NCBI GenBank assembly: GCA_963575745.1
Contig: CAUYUJ010022440.1
Coordinates: 1 to 64,000 of the forward strand
DNA from: Prorocentrum cordatum
Lineage: Eukaryota; Sar; Dinophyceae; Prorocentrales; Prorocentraceae
Length of the DNA: 64,000 nt
Reading direction: 5' to 3'
A model generated the notes under the pieces. It ran no database searches, had not been told where the DNA came from, and saw nothing but the letters and a program-made list of their open reading frames with translations. Each line of letters begins with the position of its first letter. Position 1 is the first letter of the stretch. This document shows positions 23,157-33,377 of the stretch, in pieces. The position numbers and the translations under genes are program-made.

Positions 23157-26100
23157 CTGGCGCCGTCGGTGAACCGTGAACCTGGTCACCGCCGGGAACC
23201 TCGTAGAGCTCCTTGCATCCGTGAGAAAGCTCAGCATCAAAGCCAGAGCTTCTGGGAGCTTTTCTACAACAACTTCAAGTTGAGATTTTTCGGAGTCAAC
23301 ATGAAGTCGGTCCCTCCAAGTGAACTGGTACTAAAAATTGCTCTAGAGGGCTGAGCTGCTCAGAGAAGAAAGTTCATATCTCAATGCTCAGAGTAAAAAT
23401 TTGCTTTCCTAAAAATGAATTGTCAAAACCACCCAAAAGTTATCGCATTGTCCGCCTCGGCCAGGTCGACCAACTGGGCGCCGGCGGTAAACCGTCAACC
23501 TTTGTTACCGCCGCGGGACTCGTAGAGCTTCCTGACAACATATAATGTAGAAAAAATTACACTCAAAAAATAGTTTTTCAGCCCAAGCAATTTCAAACCT
23601 CTCGGATGCAACAGCCGACCGCCCCCGATGTTTCTGGATTCTCTTCTGTACGAGCTCTGTAGCTCTCCCACAGCCCGAGTTACGTGCGAAAATCGACAGC
23701 ATTTCTCAAGATGGCTCGAATAATACAAAAAGTTTGGCAATCCTAGTTCGAGTGTCAGACCGATCTCAGACCTCTGCATGCGATAGGTAGACGCGTCTGA
23801 TGTCTGCGAATCGACTCCTGTGATTACCAGCCCAACAGCCCCCCCCTACAGCCCGAGTTAAGTGCAGGAAACCGACAGCACCTGTCAGGATGACTCGAAC
23901 AATGCGAATATTTTCGCAGACCTAGTTTCAGAGTTCGAAGCTCTGGATTCGAAAGGCGGGCGCGCCTGATGTCTCCGAATCGATTCTAGTGATTACCAGC
24001 CATGCAGCTGCCCTACAGCCCGAGTTAAGTGCAGAGAACCAACAGCATCTCTCAAGATAACTCGAACAACACGAATAGTTTGTGCGATTCTAGATCGGGC
24101 AGCAGACCGAGTTCAGAGTCTGGAGTGAAAAGACAAGGGCCACTGATGATTCTGAAGCAGATTCTGTACGTATCAGCTCTGTACTGTCCTTTAGCTCGAC
24201 TTGAAACCCAGAGCGTCTCTCAAGATAACTCGAATAATACGAATAGGTTTGCGGACCTAGCTCGGCTAGCAGACCGAGTTCAGACCTCTGGATTCAACAG
24301 GCGAACGCGCCTGATTATTCTGAATCAGTTAGCTGTGCTTACCAGCTCTGTACCTGTCCTGAAGCTCGATTTATCTTGAGAAAACCGTCTCCGCGTGACA
24401 AGCTGACGGGCGATCCCGCCGCAGTGCTTTTTGGCAGTAAAAGGCATCCGATCGAGCTCAGATCAAGATAGCGAGCGGGAATAAGTCGAATATCACGGGA
24501 AAAAATAATAGAGCTCTAACGAATGATTGAATTTCGAGAACCGAATTTTCAGCCGACCGAAAGTCATCAAAATGTCCGTCGAGATTTTTCTTGCCAACTA
24601 GCTCTCCAGCGGCCCGGAATTACTCTTAAGGGAAGCTCTACGAGTTACTAGCTCCACTCCGCGCCCGAATTCCTCTAGCTCATCGATGCCGAAGAGCTCT
24701 ACGAGGTACTAGAGCTCTGACAAATGGTCAAATTTCGAGAACAAAATTTTCAACCGACCAAAAGTCACCACTTGGTAGCGTCCAAAACCCGAAGAGCGAC
24801 TGGGAACCGGCGGTAAACCGTCAACCAAGTTACCGCCGGGCACCTCGTAGAGCTCTCTTCTTACACAGCGCTCCTCCGAACGCGTGAAGGAAGCTTCTGA
24901 AGCGAGAGCCGAAAAATTTGAAAAATGACGATTTTTCGGTTTTCATACAGTGGGTTCCTCCAAGTGTTTTGATAGTAATACTGGACCTAGAGCCAAAAAA
25001 GATTACCAGCAGGTGCGCCATAGCATAGTACAGGGAATAAAAAATCTCACTTCTAAAAACGAACTTCAAAATTTTGCATAAAGTAAACTTGGTAGCATCC
25101 AACTGGGCGCCGGCGGTATACCGTCAACCTTTCTTACCGCCGGGGGACTCGTAGAGCTTCCTGACAACATATAATGTAAATACACTGAAAAAATAGATGT
25201 TTCAGCCCAAGCAATTTCAAACCTCTCGGATGCAACAGCCAAACTACAGCCCGAGTTTCGTGCGTAAATCGACAGCACCTCTCAAGATGACTCGAAAAAT
25301 ACGAATAGTTTGGCAAACCTAGCTCGAATATCACACCGAGATCAGACCTCTGCATGCCACAGGCGGACGCGTCTGATGTCTCTGAATCGATCCCTTACCA
25401 GCCCTGAAGCCCCCCCTACAGCCCGAGTTAAGTGCAGGAAACCGACAGCACCTCTCAACATGACTTGAACAATACGAATAGTTTTGCGGACCTAGTTCGT
25501 GCAGCGGACAGAGTTCAGAAATCTAGATTCGGAAGGCGAACGCGCCTGATGTTCCGAATCGATTCCAGTGGTAACGAGCCATGCAGCCACCCTACAGCCC
25601 GAGTTAAGTGCAGAGAACCGACAGCATCTCTAAAGATGACTCGAACGATACGAATAGTTTTGCGATTCTAGATTGGGCAGCAGACCGAGTTCAGAGCTCT
25701 GGATTCAATAGACAACGGCCACTGATCATTCTGAATCGGATTCTGTAGCTGTAGCTCGAGTTAAGTACAGAAAACCGAGAGCGTCTGTCAAGATGACTCG
25801 AATAATGCGAATAGATTTGCGGACATAGCTCGGCTAGCAGACCGATTTCAGACCTCTGGAATCAACAGGCGAACGCGCCTGATCATTCTGAATCCATAAG
25901 CTGTGCTGACCATCTCTGTAGCTGCCCTGAAGCTCGAGTTATCTTAAGACAACCGTCACCGCGTGTCAAGATGACTCGAAACGGCCGATCCCGCCGGAGT
26001 GCTTTTTGGCAGTAAAAGCTACCCGATCGAGCTGAGATCAAGATGGCGAGCGGGAATAAGATCGAATATCACGGGAAAACATATTAGAGCTATAACGAAT

Positions 26101-26591
26101 TGCTGAATTTCGAGAACAGAATTTTCAACCGACCAAAAGTCATCAAAAGGTCCGTCGAGATTTTTCTTGCCAACTAGCTCTCCAGCGCCCCGGAACTGGG
26201 AACCGGCGGTAAACCGTCAACCAGGTTACCGCCGGGACCCTCGTAGAGCTCTGCATAGAACAGGTCGAGATAACAGCAGAAAAAAGCTTCTGCATACTAG
26301 CTTGAAACATAAAGACATGTTTTTTTTCGGTCGTACACAATGGTGGTTCCCCCTAGTCTTTTAATCGAAATAATGCAGCTAGGGCCCTGAGAATTGCACC
26401 ATCGAAAGCGCCATGATTCACTGCATAGAATAGAAATTCAAATTTGCGAAACGAATTTCAAAATCTCTCGCCATCTTCGAAAAAACCGACCCCAGGTCAT
26501 CACTTTGTCTGCCCGGGCCGGGTTGGCCAACTAGCTGCACCCCGCGCCGGAATTCCTCTAGCTCATCGATGCCGAAGAGCTCTACGAGGTA
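23157..26591 (-). mobile_element. 3.4-kb composite of Helitron-like elements inserted in reverse orientation
   Basis: Read on the minus strand the block begins TACCTCGTAGAGCTC (26591 downward) and ends GGCGCCAG (23157). Within it lie, in that order, a T5 element, a type 1 element (hairpin near 25107), a T3 element (hairpin near 24808), a solo 5' unit (about 24,650-24,712), a second type 1 element (hairpin near 23477) and a T2 element. The flanks CTGAAA and TTGCTTGGG rejoin exactly to the uninterrupted tail of other type 1 copies, at an A^T site with no duplication. Confidence 0.75.
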
Positions 26592-27428
26592 TTGCTTGGG
26601 CTGATTTTTTTTCTCTGCAATTTGTTTCAACATTATATGTTGTCAGGAAGCTCTACGAGTCCCCCGGCGGTAACAAAGGTTGACGGTTTACCGCCGGCGC
26701 CCAGTGTTGATATGCGTTGTCGGTATTTTGCACTTAACTCGAGCTGTACGGCAGTTACAGAGCTTATTCTCACAGAAATCGATTGCGAATCATCAGGCGT
26801 GTTCGTCTGTTCCATCTAGAGGTTTGAACTCGGTCTGCTAGCCGAGCTAGGTCCGCAAAACTATTCCTATTGTTCGAGTTATCTTGTGAGATGCTGTCTG
26901 TTTTCTGCACTTAACTCGAGCTGTAAGAGGGCTTCAGGGCTGGTAATCACTGGAATCGATTTTAAGACATCAGTCGCGTCTGCCTGCCGCATTCGAGCTC
27001 TGAACTCGTGCTATGTCCGCAGAACTATTCGAATTGTTAGAGTTATTCCAGAGGTGCAGTCGGTTTTCTGCACTTAACTCGGGCTCTAAGGGGGCTGCAG
27101 GGCTGGCAATCACAGGAATCGATTCCGATACATCAGGCGCGTCCGTCTGTTGCATTCAGAGGTCTGAACTTGATCTGATTCTGGAGCTAGATTCGCGAAC
27201 GTATTTCTGTTGTTTGAGTGATCTTGATAGGTGCTGTCGATTTTCGCACATAAATCAGGCTGTAGGAGAGCTACAGAGCTCGTGCGCACAGGAAACGATT
27301 CAGAAGTATGAGGGGCGTTCGGCTGTTGCATCGAGAGGTCTGAAATCGCTTGGGCTGAAAAACTGTTCGTTCTCTGGATTTTTTTGACATTATATATGGT
27401 CAGGAAGCTCTACGAGTCCCCCGGCGGT

Positions 27429-27439
27429 AACAAAGGTTG
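27429..27439 (+). repeat. Left target-site duplication of LINE-2
   Basis: AACAAAGGTTG, 11 bp, is identical to 33345-33355. It lies in the loop side of the type 1 terminal hairpin. The last G may be shared with the leader relic. Confidence 0.85.
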
Positions 27440-27476
27440 GCTCAAGGCGTGGTTGCTCAAGGCGTGGTTGCTCTTC
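27439..27476 (+). other. Triple relict spliced leader of LINE-2
   Basis: GGCTCAAG (27439-27446) is followed by GCGTGGTTGCTCAAG and GCGTGGTTGCTCTTC. The unit length is exactly 15 nt, as in LINE-1. The first 15-nt unit matches 10 of 15 positions of the leader's 3' part, all at the conserved GCTCAAG end plus three others. The two units are nearly identical to each other, so a diverged leader may have been used. Confidence 0.7.
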
Positions 27477-27795
27477 GCATCCGACAGGGGTTTTAAACTC
27501 TGCCTGGACCTCGCCTCCAGTTTAGAGCCCCTACGCCAGCAAAGTTGTGTTTCGCTTACGTTACGAGGGCATACACGCATCAAGCCCCTTGGGTAGTGGG
27601 CTTCCTAGCTTCCCTCTTGCCAGTTTTCAATCAGCTGAATCTTGTTGTGCACTCAGGACGCGTTGCAGATAGCAGATTCATCTTGTTTGTGGCAATTTCT
27701 TCAGTTGCACTTGTACTTTGTCTCCTTGCCTCGTTCTCTTTCACATTGCAGTTATGGAGGAAATGACAAAATAAGAGGAGTTGGACATCGAAGGT

Positions 27796-28926
27796 ATGGG
27801 AGGGGATGATCTTCAAAGCAAGATCCGTGGGGGTATACCGCCAGGTCTCTTGGATGCAGCAGCGGGAGCAGCAGGTGGACTTTTGGAGGAAGAAAAGGAT
27901 GCTAAACGTCGTCGTCAGAGTGAGTTGGCACGGCAGCAGCGTGAGCAGGCATTGATTCAACAACAGCATCAGCAGCTGAATCCTCAGTTGGCGGCACTCT
28001 CGCAGCTGCTCGATTCGAAGTTTGCCACACAAAAGGATAATTTTCAGTCTATCATGCAAGGTGAAGTTGCGCCGATCAAACTGAAGTTGGAAGAGCACAG
28101 TACCGATTTGCAACGCCTCAATGCACAGGTGCAGTCACAGCAGAGACAGTTAGAAGCCCTCCAAAGTAAAACGAATGCCGATGCCTCAACAGTTGCTTCA
28201 TCACGTGGGACTGGGTCGGGGAATCCTGGCTTCCAGTTCCAGGGTACTCGTGGGGAGTTTGGCTTCAAGGGTCCGAGGCCAACCTTTCAACCAACGATGA
28301 TAACTTTAAAAGGATGGGCACGCACAGCGTCAGAAGAGCTTCATAAAAGATCCAAGGCTTTACTCCCTGGAGCGGTGGCCCAGCGCCTCCTTGCGACTCT
28401 GTTTCAAAGAGCGAATTGCTTGGCGCACGTGGATGAGACAAAAACGAATGATGAGAACAGTAAGAACCCCATGGGATGTTATCAGCTCAAGATATGTTTC
28501 AAAGCCACGGCGACGAAGGATATGATGTGGGACTTTCGCAAAGCGTTCATTCAATGTTTCGAGCAGAAAGCCATCTTTGAAGATCCACACGATGCGACCA
28601 CGTACAGCCACATCTGTGATGAAAGGATCACGGTTACGGAGGAGGCCTCTCCGTGGCAAGAACCGCACATCAAAGCTGCTGGCAAATTCAAGGCCCTATT
28701 CTATAAACATCGTTCGTGTGCCAGCGCCTTTGTAAAGGTGGAAAAATATGGACCCCCAGCCACGTTTCTATGGGCTTACCCGTCCGAGCAGCACCTGCAA
28801 AAGGGACAGTGTGTTGCCTCATGGAAGCCTGATCGTGCAGTGGGTTGGAAGATTGATGAGGATATGATCAAGGAAGTCGATCCAAACTTCAAACTGGGGG
28901 ATTTCAAAGCTGATCTCATGAGTTGA
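27796..28926 (+). CDS. LINE-2 ORF1 protein (about 376 aa)
   Basis: The frame opens after TAA 27772-27774 and the first ATG is at 27796. Residues ~30-130 form a glutamine-rich coiled coil (EEEKDAKRRRQSELARQQRE, then heptad-like LNAQVQSQQRQLEALQSK). A glycine-rich linker follows, then a globular C-terminal domain of ~200 residues (WARTASEELHKRSK … GKFKALFYKHR … KYGPPATFLW). The last part aligns with LINE-3 ORF1 (GRFCGTIRSM … GEMGPPKSTIW). By analogy it is the RNA-binding, trimer-forming LINE ORF1 product. It ends with TGA-C and the endonuclease frame continues in the same frame. Confidence 0.75.
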   Translation: MGGDDLQSKIRGGIPPGLLDAAAGAAGGLLEEEKDAKRRRQSELARQQREQALIQQQHQQLNPQLAALSQLLDSKFATQKDNFQSIMQGEVAPIKLKLEEHSTDLQRLNAQVQSQQRQLEALQSKTNADASTVASSRGTGSGNPGFQFQGTRGEFGFKGPRPTFQPTMITLKGWARTASEELHKRSKALLPGAVAQRLLATLFQRANCLAHVDETKTNDENSKNPMGCYQLKICFKATATKDMMWDFRKAFIQCFEQKAIFEDPHDATTYSHICDERITVTEEASPWQEPHIKAAGKFKALFYKHRSCASAFVKVEKYGPPATFLWAYPSEQHLQKGQCVASWKPDRAVGWKIDEDMIKEVDPNFKLGDFKADLMS

Positions 28927-29514
28927 CGGTGCCCTGGCAAGTGGCACGAACAATTGGCTGAGGTTGATCGCTCAATTTTCAGCTGGAACGTTCGATTGCT
29001 AGGGACTGCACAATGCCACGAGATTTTCGCCCAGGTCTTCAATTCATGCAATGTGATTCTCCTTCAAGAGTGCCAGTTTGTCTCCGATTGTGTTGCTGAG
29101 GAACACGGTTGGAATCTTTGGCGCTCCTCTTGTGAGCGAGCTTGCGTGGGCCTCCGAGGTGTTTGGAAGGATGGTGTCCAACACGAGGCCAGAGGCGACC
29201 GTTGGGTTGCCGTTGTTTGCTCTAATGCCATCTTTCTCTCTCTTTACTTGCCCCAGAAGTATTTGCATGGAAAGTCTCGTGAGCAGTTTTTGCGTACGCT
29301 TAGTGTATACCAAGAAGTGCTGAGGGATGCAGCGCTCAATGTTGCCAGATTGAAAAAGCAGTTTCGAATTCAGGATGTTGTTTTAGGAACTGATGCTAAT
29401 GTAGAGGTCGAGCCTCAGGTTTTCCACATGTCTCAGGCTGTCTCGGGTTCTAGTGTTGTAGGTGTGCCTATTTGTCCCTCGTACGAGGGATGGCGGATTT
29501 CAGAGGCGATCTAA
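28927..29514 (+). pseudogene. LINE-2 ORF2, N-terminal APE endonuclease part
   Basis: The frame is contiguous with ORF1 across its TGA and has no ATG before the first catalytic motif. Motifs in order: SWNVR (Asn), LLQECQ (Glu), WVAVVCSN … LSLYLP, and GTDANVEVEP (Asp and Asn). The remaining motifs (YDYIGVPSSW and SDHGLLHL) are in the next frame, starting around 29,460-29,500, so a frameshift splits the domain. The fold corresponds to the AP-endonuclease-like nuclease that nicks target DNA in LINE elements. Confidence 0.8.
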
Positions 29515-31381
29515 GGAGTTTGCTTTGGAGCTCAGTGAGGCTCTGACTTTCACTATTGGCACCCTGGGCCTCCAGTTGGCCAACACCTTCAACCCTACGA
29601 GGCTCCCTACCTGGCGCTCTGCTAAATGGGCTCGCTACAGGCACCTACCCCAAGAACAGCAGTACTCTCACGTCTACGACTACATAGGTGTACCTTCGTC
29701 TTGGGGAGCTCCGGAGGTCTCCGTCTTGTGGCCACAGCCGGGGGCAGCGCGTATGTCTGGTAGGTCGGCCTCGAGCTTTTGGAGTGATCATGGTCTGTTA
29801 CACTTGCGTATCCCTGCTCGTGTCTTGCCTCGTCGAGTTGTGCGTCCCAATCCTGTCCGCAACACACGTTGGCACGTTCAGTCTCATCGTGTACCTCTTT
29901 TGCGCTATGCGGTTGATGCAGCCCTGGTGACTGGCAGCAGCCAGACAGAACAGACCGATTGGAGTGGACACACGGGTCTCTCGCCCACGGAGCTAGGTGA
30001 CAAGATTCGACAGCCTTGTGAGGAAATCGGCGAGGTCCCCACCAAAGCCGACCTCACCCCGAAAGTTTCTGAAAAGTATGTTGCCGCTCGGGAGGCTGCA
30101 CTTGAGATGAGGAGAAAGAGAAATATGGGTGAACGCACGGAGGAGGAGTTCAAGAAGGCGAGGAGGAGGTACAGATATGAGAGGAGGAAGCATGGGAGGA
30201 ATATCTTGGAGTATGAGTTCCGTCCAGGTCTACAGCATCGAACTTACCTTAAGACGCTCAAAGTTGAGGGAGTTCACACTTGGGACAAGTCTAAGTGGGA
30301 GAAGGCCCTCAGAGCGCACGGCTTGGCCATGTACACTGATGAACATGAGCGTGCACGCACAAACAGTAAGCTTGAGGAGATGAGGAAGAGGTTGCAGGAG
30401 GTGAATGTGCAGGAGTACCAACCTATCGATATCGGCCTGCTCATGCGTGCTAGGTCTCGTCTTCGTTCAGGAAAGGCCGTAGGTAAGGACAACATCAGCG
30501 TCTCCATGCTTAAGCACATCCCTTGGTCAGGTTGCCTCCAAGTCTTGCGGTGCTTTCAGCAGCTGTTTATGCGCGAGTATTGCACACCCACAGCATGGCG
30601 CCATATATGTATACAGCTTATGCCGAAGTCTGTGAAGACTTGCGAATTCAATGACACACGAGCTTTATCATTATTATCTTGCCTGTCAAAATGGTATATG
30701 TCATGTCTCACCTTGGTGGCCGTGGACCATCTCAAACGGAGTGTTGCCCCCGAGGTCATGCTCTTCGGGTTTGTTGCTGGAAGACGGACACACGATATTA
30801 CTGGTGGTTTGAAGAGAGTTGCTCAGCACGCGACGGAATGGGGTAAGTCATATTGTATGCACATGGCGAGCTTAGACGTGTATCGTGCTTTTGATAACGT
30901 ACAGGTGGCCGACGTTGCTGACTGCCTGGAGGAGTTGAGGTTTCCACCTGAACTTAGTTATGCGCTCATGGAGGGCCTAGCTGAGAACAGGGCCGATTTA
31001 TCCTTCCAGCAGGTGGACGTCTCGGACATAGCTTGGGATAGTTGTATCCGCACAGGTAGTGTTGAGGCCCCGCTCTTTTGGCTGTGTGAGAGTGTGCTCA
31101 TGTTCCGTTCTGTGGTCTTGAGTTGGCAGGAGCGGGGGATGGGAGTGCAGTTGACGCAGCAGGCAGGGACTCGTCATCTTACACATGCGATTTGGGCCGA
31201 CAATGTTCTGTTGTGTGCCAGAGATCAGAGCGAGTTGACGACCATGATTGCGGAGATCAGTATCCCACTTTATCACAGAAAGTACAGATGGAAACCGAGT
31301 AGCTTGCAGTTTATTCGCTTTGGCTATGATGAGCCTGGGACTGAGAGTTTGGACGTCTCTTTTGCGTTGCCGAATTCCTAG
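29462..31381 (+). pseudogene. LINE-2 ORF2, endonuclease C-terminus and reverse transcriptase
   Basis: Residues ~1-130 finish the endonuclease (YDYIGVP, SDHGLL). A basic linker (ARRRYRYERRKHGR) follows, then the RT domain: RSRLRSGKAVGKDNIS (motif 1/2 region), MPKSVKTCEFNDTRALSLLS, FVAGRRTHD, motif A SLDVYRAFDN (Asp ~472), motif B GSVEAPLFWL, motif C WADN at ~578-581. The usual Y/F-A-D-D is WADN here and in LINE-3. The frame is closed by TAG 31379-31381, but conserved sequence (RLEILGTILDNS) continues in frame beyond it. Confidence 0.85.
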
Positions 31382-31745
31382 GACAAGCGTCAGAGAGTGA
31401 CTATAACGTTGCAGCAGACAGTCCGTTTGGAAATACTTGGCACGATTCTTGATAACAGCATGCGACAACATGAGGACTTGAATCATCGGATTTCTCGCTC
31501 AAAAGGCGTTTTGGCAAGATAAGAAGTATTACATGTGCCATGGTATTAAGTTGAAGAAAAGATTGATGCGATACGACTCACGTGTAAGAAGCCGATTATT
31601 GTTTGCAGTGGAAGGGATGACAGCTGACAAAAATGGTATTGAATCGATTCATGCGTTTGAAGGCCGCTTACTTTCGAAGATGGTATGGAGACGGAAACGT
31701 GACACCGAGAGTTGGCCACAGTTTTTTTTCAGAGCGTGTACTTGA
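31382..31745 (+). pseudogene. LINE-2 reverse transcriptase C-terminal region in broken frames
   Basis: After the TAG the same frame continues to a TAA near 31,522 with sequence like the LINE-3 thumb region. A second piece in another frame (about 31,533-31,745) contains IHAFEGRLLSKMVWRRKRD, matching LINE-3 LNAFEGWCLCRMFRRPRRE. At least one stop and one frameshift are therefore present in this copy. Confidence 0.65.
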
Positions 31746-32638
31746 CGGGGCGGAAAGCACTCAGGACAGCTCAGATGCCGAGTGCGTCTCAGCTCTTTCT
31801 TTTCAAACAGTGGAGTTGGGCAAAGGATGTGGCGACGACAACTGCTCAAAACGGGATCCGCCAAGTTGATGACGCCCAGCCTACAATTGATCCAATGGAA
31901 ATGGGTGGTGCAGTGTCTCTTGATATGGATGGGATGTCTCAGAATGCGGGTGCTACTGCACCGATTACCACGGACTTGATGTCTCAGAATGCGGGTGCGG
32001 TCGTACCGATTACCACGGATTCGATGTCTTTGAATGCGGGTGCTGCTGTACCGATTACCAGAGATCTGAAGCGACGGAGGGTGACTGTTATTGTGGCCCC
32101 TGTCCTTACTGCCCGAGGGGACCTCGCCGTTGCTCAGCCAGAGGGTCAGGAGAACAGCGCCACGAGTCAGAACCGACGACGGCTTATCTCTCAGGCGCCC
32201 CGTGCTGCTGCCAAAAGGAGCAAGACTGCTCCCACACCTGCACCAACGCCATCATCATCATCAGCCCCTACACCAGCGCCAGCAGCCATGCGAAGCAGGT
32301 TTCGAAGGGATATGGTGGGGGCGAGTGCGGATGACCCTTTCTTGCAGGCTCGTTACACGATGATGCGTGCCGCCAGCCCGTGGACACAGCAGATGGATGC
32401 CGTTATTCGCACCTATAACTCGCAGGAAGCACGATCCTTTACACGTCGAAGGGAAGGTGGAAAAACGGTGGGACTTCGTCCGTGGGGCTTGCCATTTGAA
32501 ACGGTGGGTGGAGATGCTTGGTATGATACTCTTGAGTGGACTCAGGCAGGGTGGAGATGTTTTATCCGTTCGTTGCTTTCGGAATGGGACCTTCAACATG
32601 TTTTAGAATATGCTCACCTGCCTGAACCAAAACCCTGA
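31712..32638 (+). pseudogene. LINE-2 linker region between reverse transcriptase and RNase H
   Basis: The frame of 308 aa is in frame with the RNase H-like domain downstream and separated from it only by TGA 32636-32638. It contains a 15-residue motif three times in tandem (MSQNAGATAPITTDL and variants, DNA ~31,930-32,065), a proline/serine/alanine-rich low-complexity stretch (APTPAPTPSSSSAPTP), and a tryptophan-rich end. No enzyme motif is recognised. In LINE-3 the corresponding linker is different and lacks the repeat. Confidence 0.55.
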
Positions 32639-33301
32639 AGGCCGAAAAACGACGAGGAGGAGGTGGAGGGGACGGAGGAGAGAAATAATGAGATTGCAAA
32701 GCGGCTCGCCTTTAACTTCGAGAATGCCAGCGTCTGGAACTACGAGGCTGAAGGGATTCCCGTCGAGCTCTGTGGTGACTCCCAGGTGGTAGTGAACTGG
32801 CTGGTGGGACAATATGTATGTACGACGGAAGTATATTGTGAGACCATTGCACACATTCAAAGTATATTATACAGATTACACTTGAACTACCGCGTGAATC
32901 TGAGGCCGCCGTCTTGGGGTTTAGATCCTTGGAAGTGGTTTTATCGTGAGGGAAACGAGCGTGCTGATGCTGAAACTTGGAAGGCCCGCACGGGCCAGAA
33001 CCATCGTATTTTCGACCCGTGCAGTCATACTCTCAGAAGGGAACAAATAAAGGGGATTCGCGGCTACTTCCATGGTGGTCGTTCCTCCCACGGTGTTGGC
33101 ATTGGTTGGGTTATTGACTTATTCGTGCTCCCCCTCCCTGCTCTTCAACAGTCTCAAGGCTCTTGGCTATTCAACATAGCCTCCGAGGCTGCCGCCATCC
33201 CGCCGACCTGCACGGTTAGTCAAGCTGAGCTCTTGGCCAGCAACCGCCTCGCTGAAGGTGTCGAGCACCTGCTGCTCCTCTGCTGCGGACCTGAATCCTG
33301 A
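32639..33301 (+). pseudogene. LINE-2 RNase H-like domain with unusual motif order
   Basis: Open from the TGA at 32636 to TGA 33299-33301. Motifs in order: a helix with NNEIAKRLAF; GIPVELCGDSQVVVNWLVG (Asp of the third RNase H motif); FYREGNERADAETW (last motif); then YFHGGRSSHGVGIGWVI, which resembles the first RNase H strand (Asp replaced by His here); then TVSQAELLASNRLAEG, resembling the Glu helix. In ordinary RNase H the DG and Glu motifs come first. LINE-3 shows the same order, so it is not a rearrangement of this copy. Confidence 0.65.
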
Positions 33302-33344
33302 GCGGGGGCTCCTTTGTCCCTGTGGGCTCCGAGCAAAGCAAAAA
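33302..33344 (+). other. LINE-2 3' end
   Basis: Only ~43 nt separate the last stop from the target duplication. The end GGGCTCCGAGCAAAGC plus A-run resembles the LINE-1 end (CCCAGCAAAGACGC plus A-run), supporting common 3'-end recognition although the coding parts are distant. Confidence 0.6.
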
Positions 33345-33355
33345 AACAAAGGTTG
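33345..33355 (+). repeat. Right target-site duplication of LINE-2
   Basis: AACAAAGGTTG is identical to 27429-27439. The host hairpin continues with ACAGTTTACCGCCGG (one change from consensus ACGG). Confidence 0.85.
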
Positions 33356-33377
33356 ACAGTTTACCGCCGGCGCCCAG

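Larger units (their letters stand above)
27440..33344 (+). mobile_element. LINE-2: full-length LINE retrotransposon, decayed
   Basis: It is about 5.9 kb, flanked by an 11-bp duplication. Order: three relict leader units; 5' UTR; ORF1 (coiled coil plus C-terminal domain); APE endonuclease; reverse transcriptase; a low-complexity linker; RNase H-like domain; short 3' UTR ending GAGCAAAGCAAAAAAA. Several frameshifts and in-frame stops mean this copy is not functional as written. It is a distant relative of LINE-3: same domain order and alignable blocks, but low identity. Confidence 0.9.
22322..33377 (+). mobile_element. Type 1 element split by an inverted composite and by LINE-2
   Basis: Own sequence is 22322-23156, 26592-27439 and 33345-33377. 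It lacks the first ~65 bp. The inverted block sits in its CTGAAA^TTGCTTGGG tail sequence and LINE-2 sits in its terminal hairpin. Confidence 0.75.
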
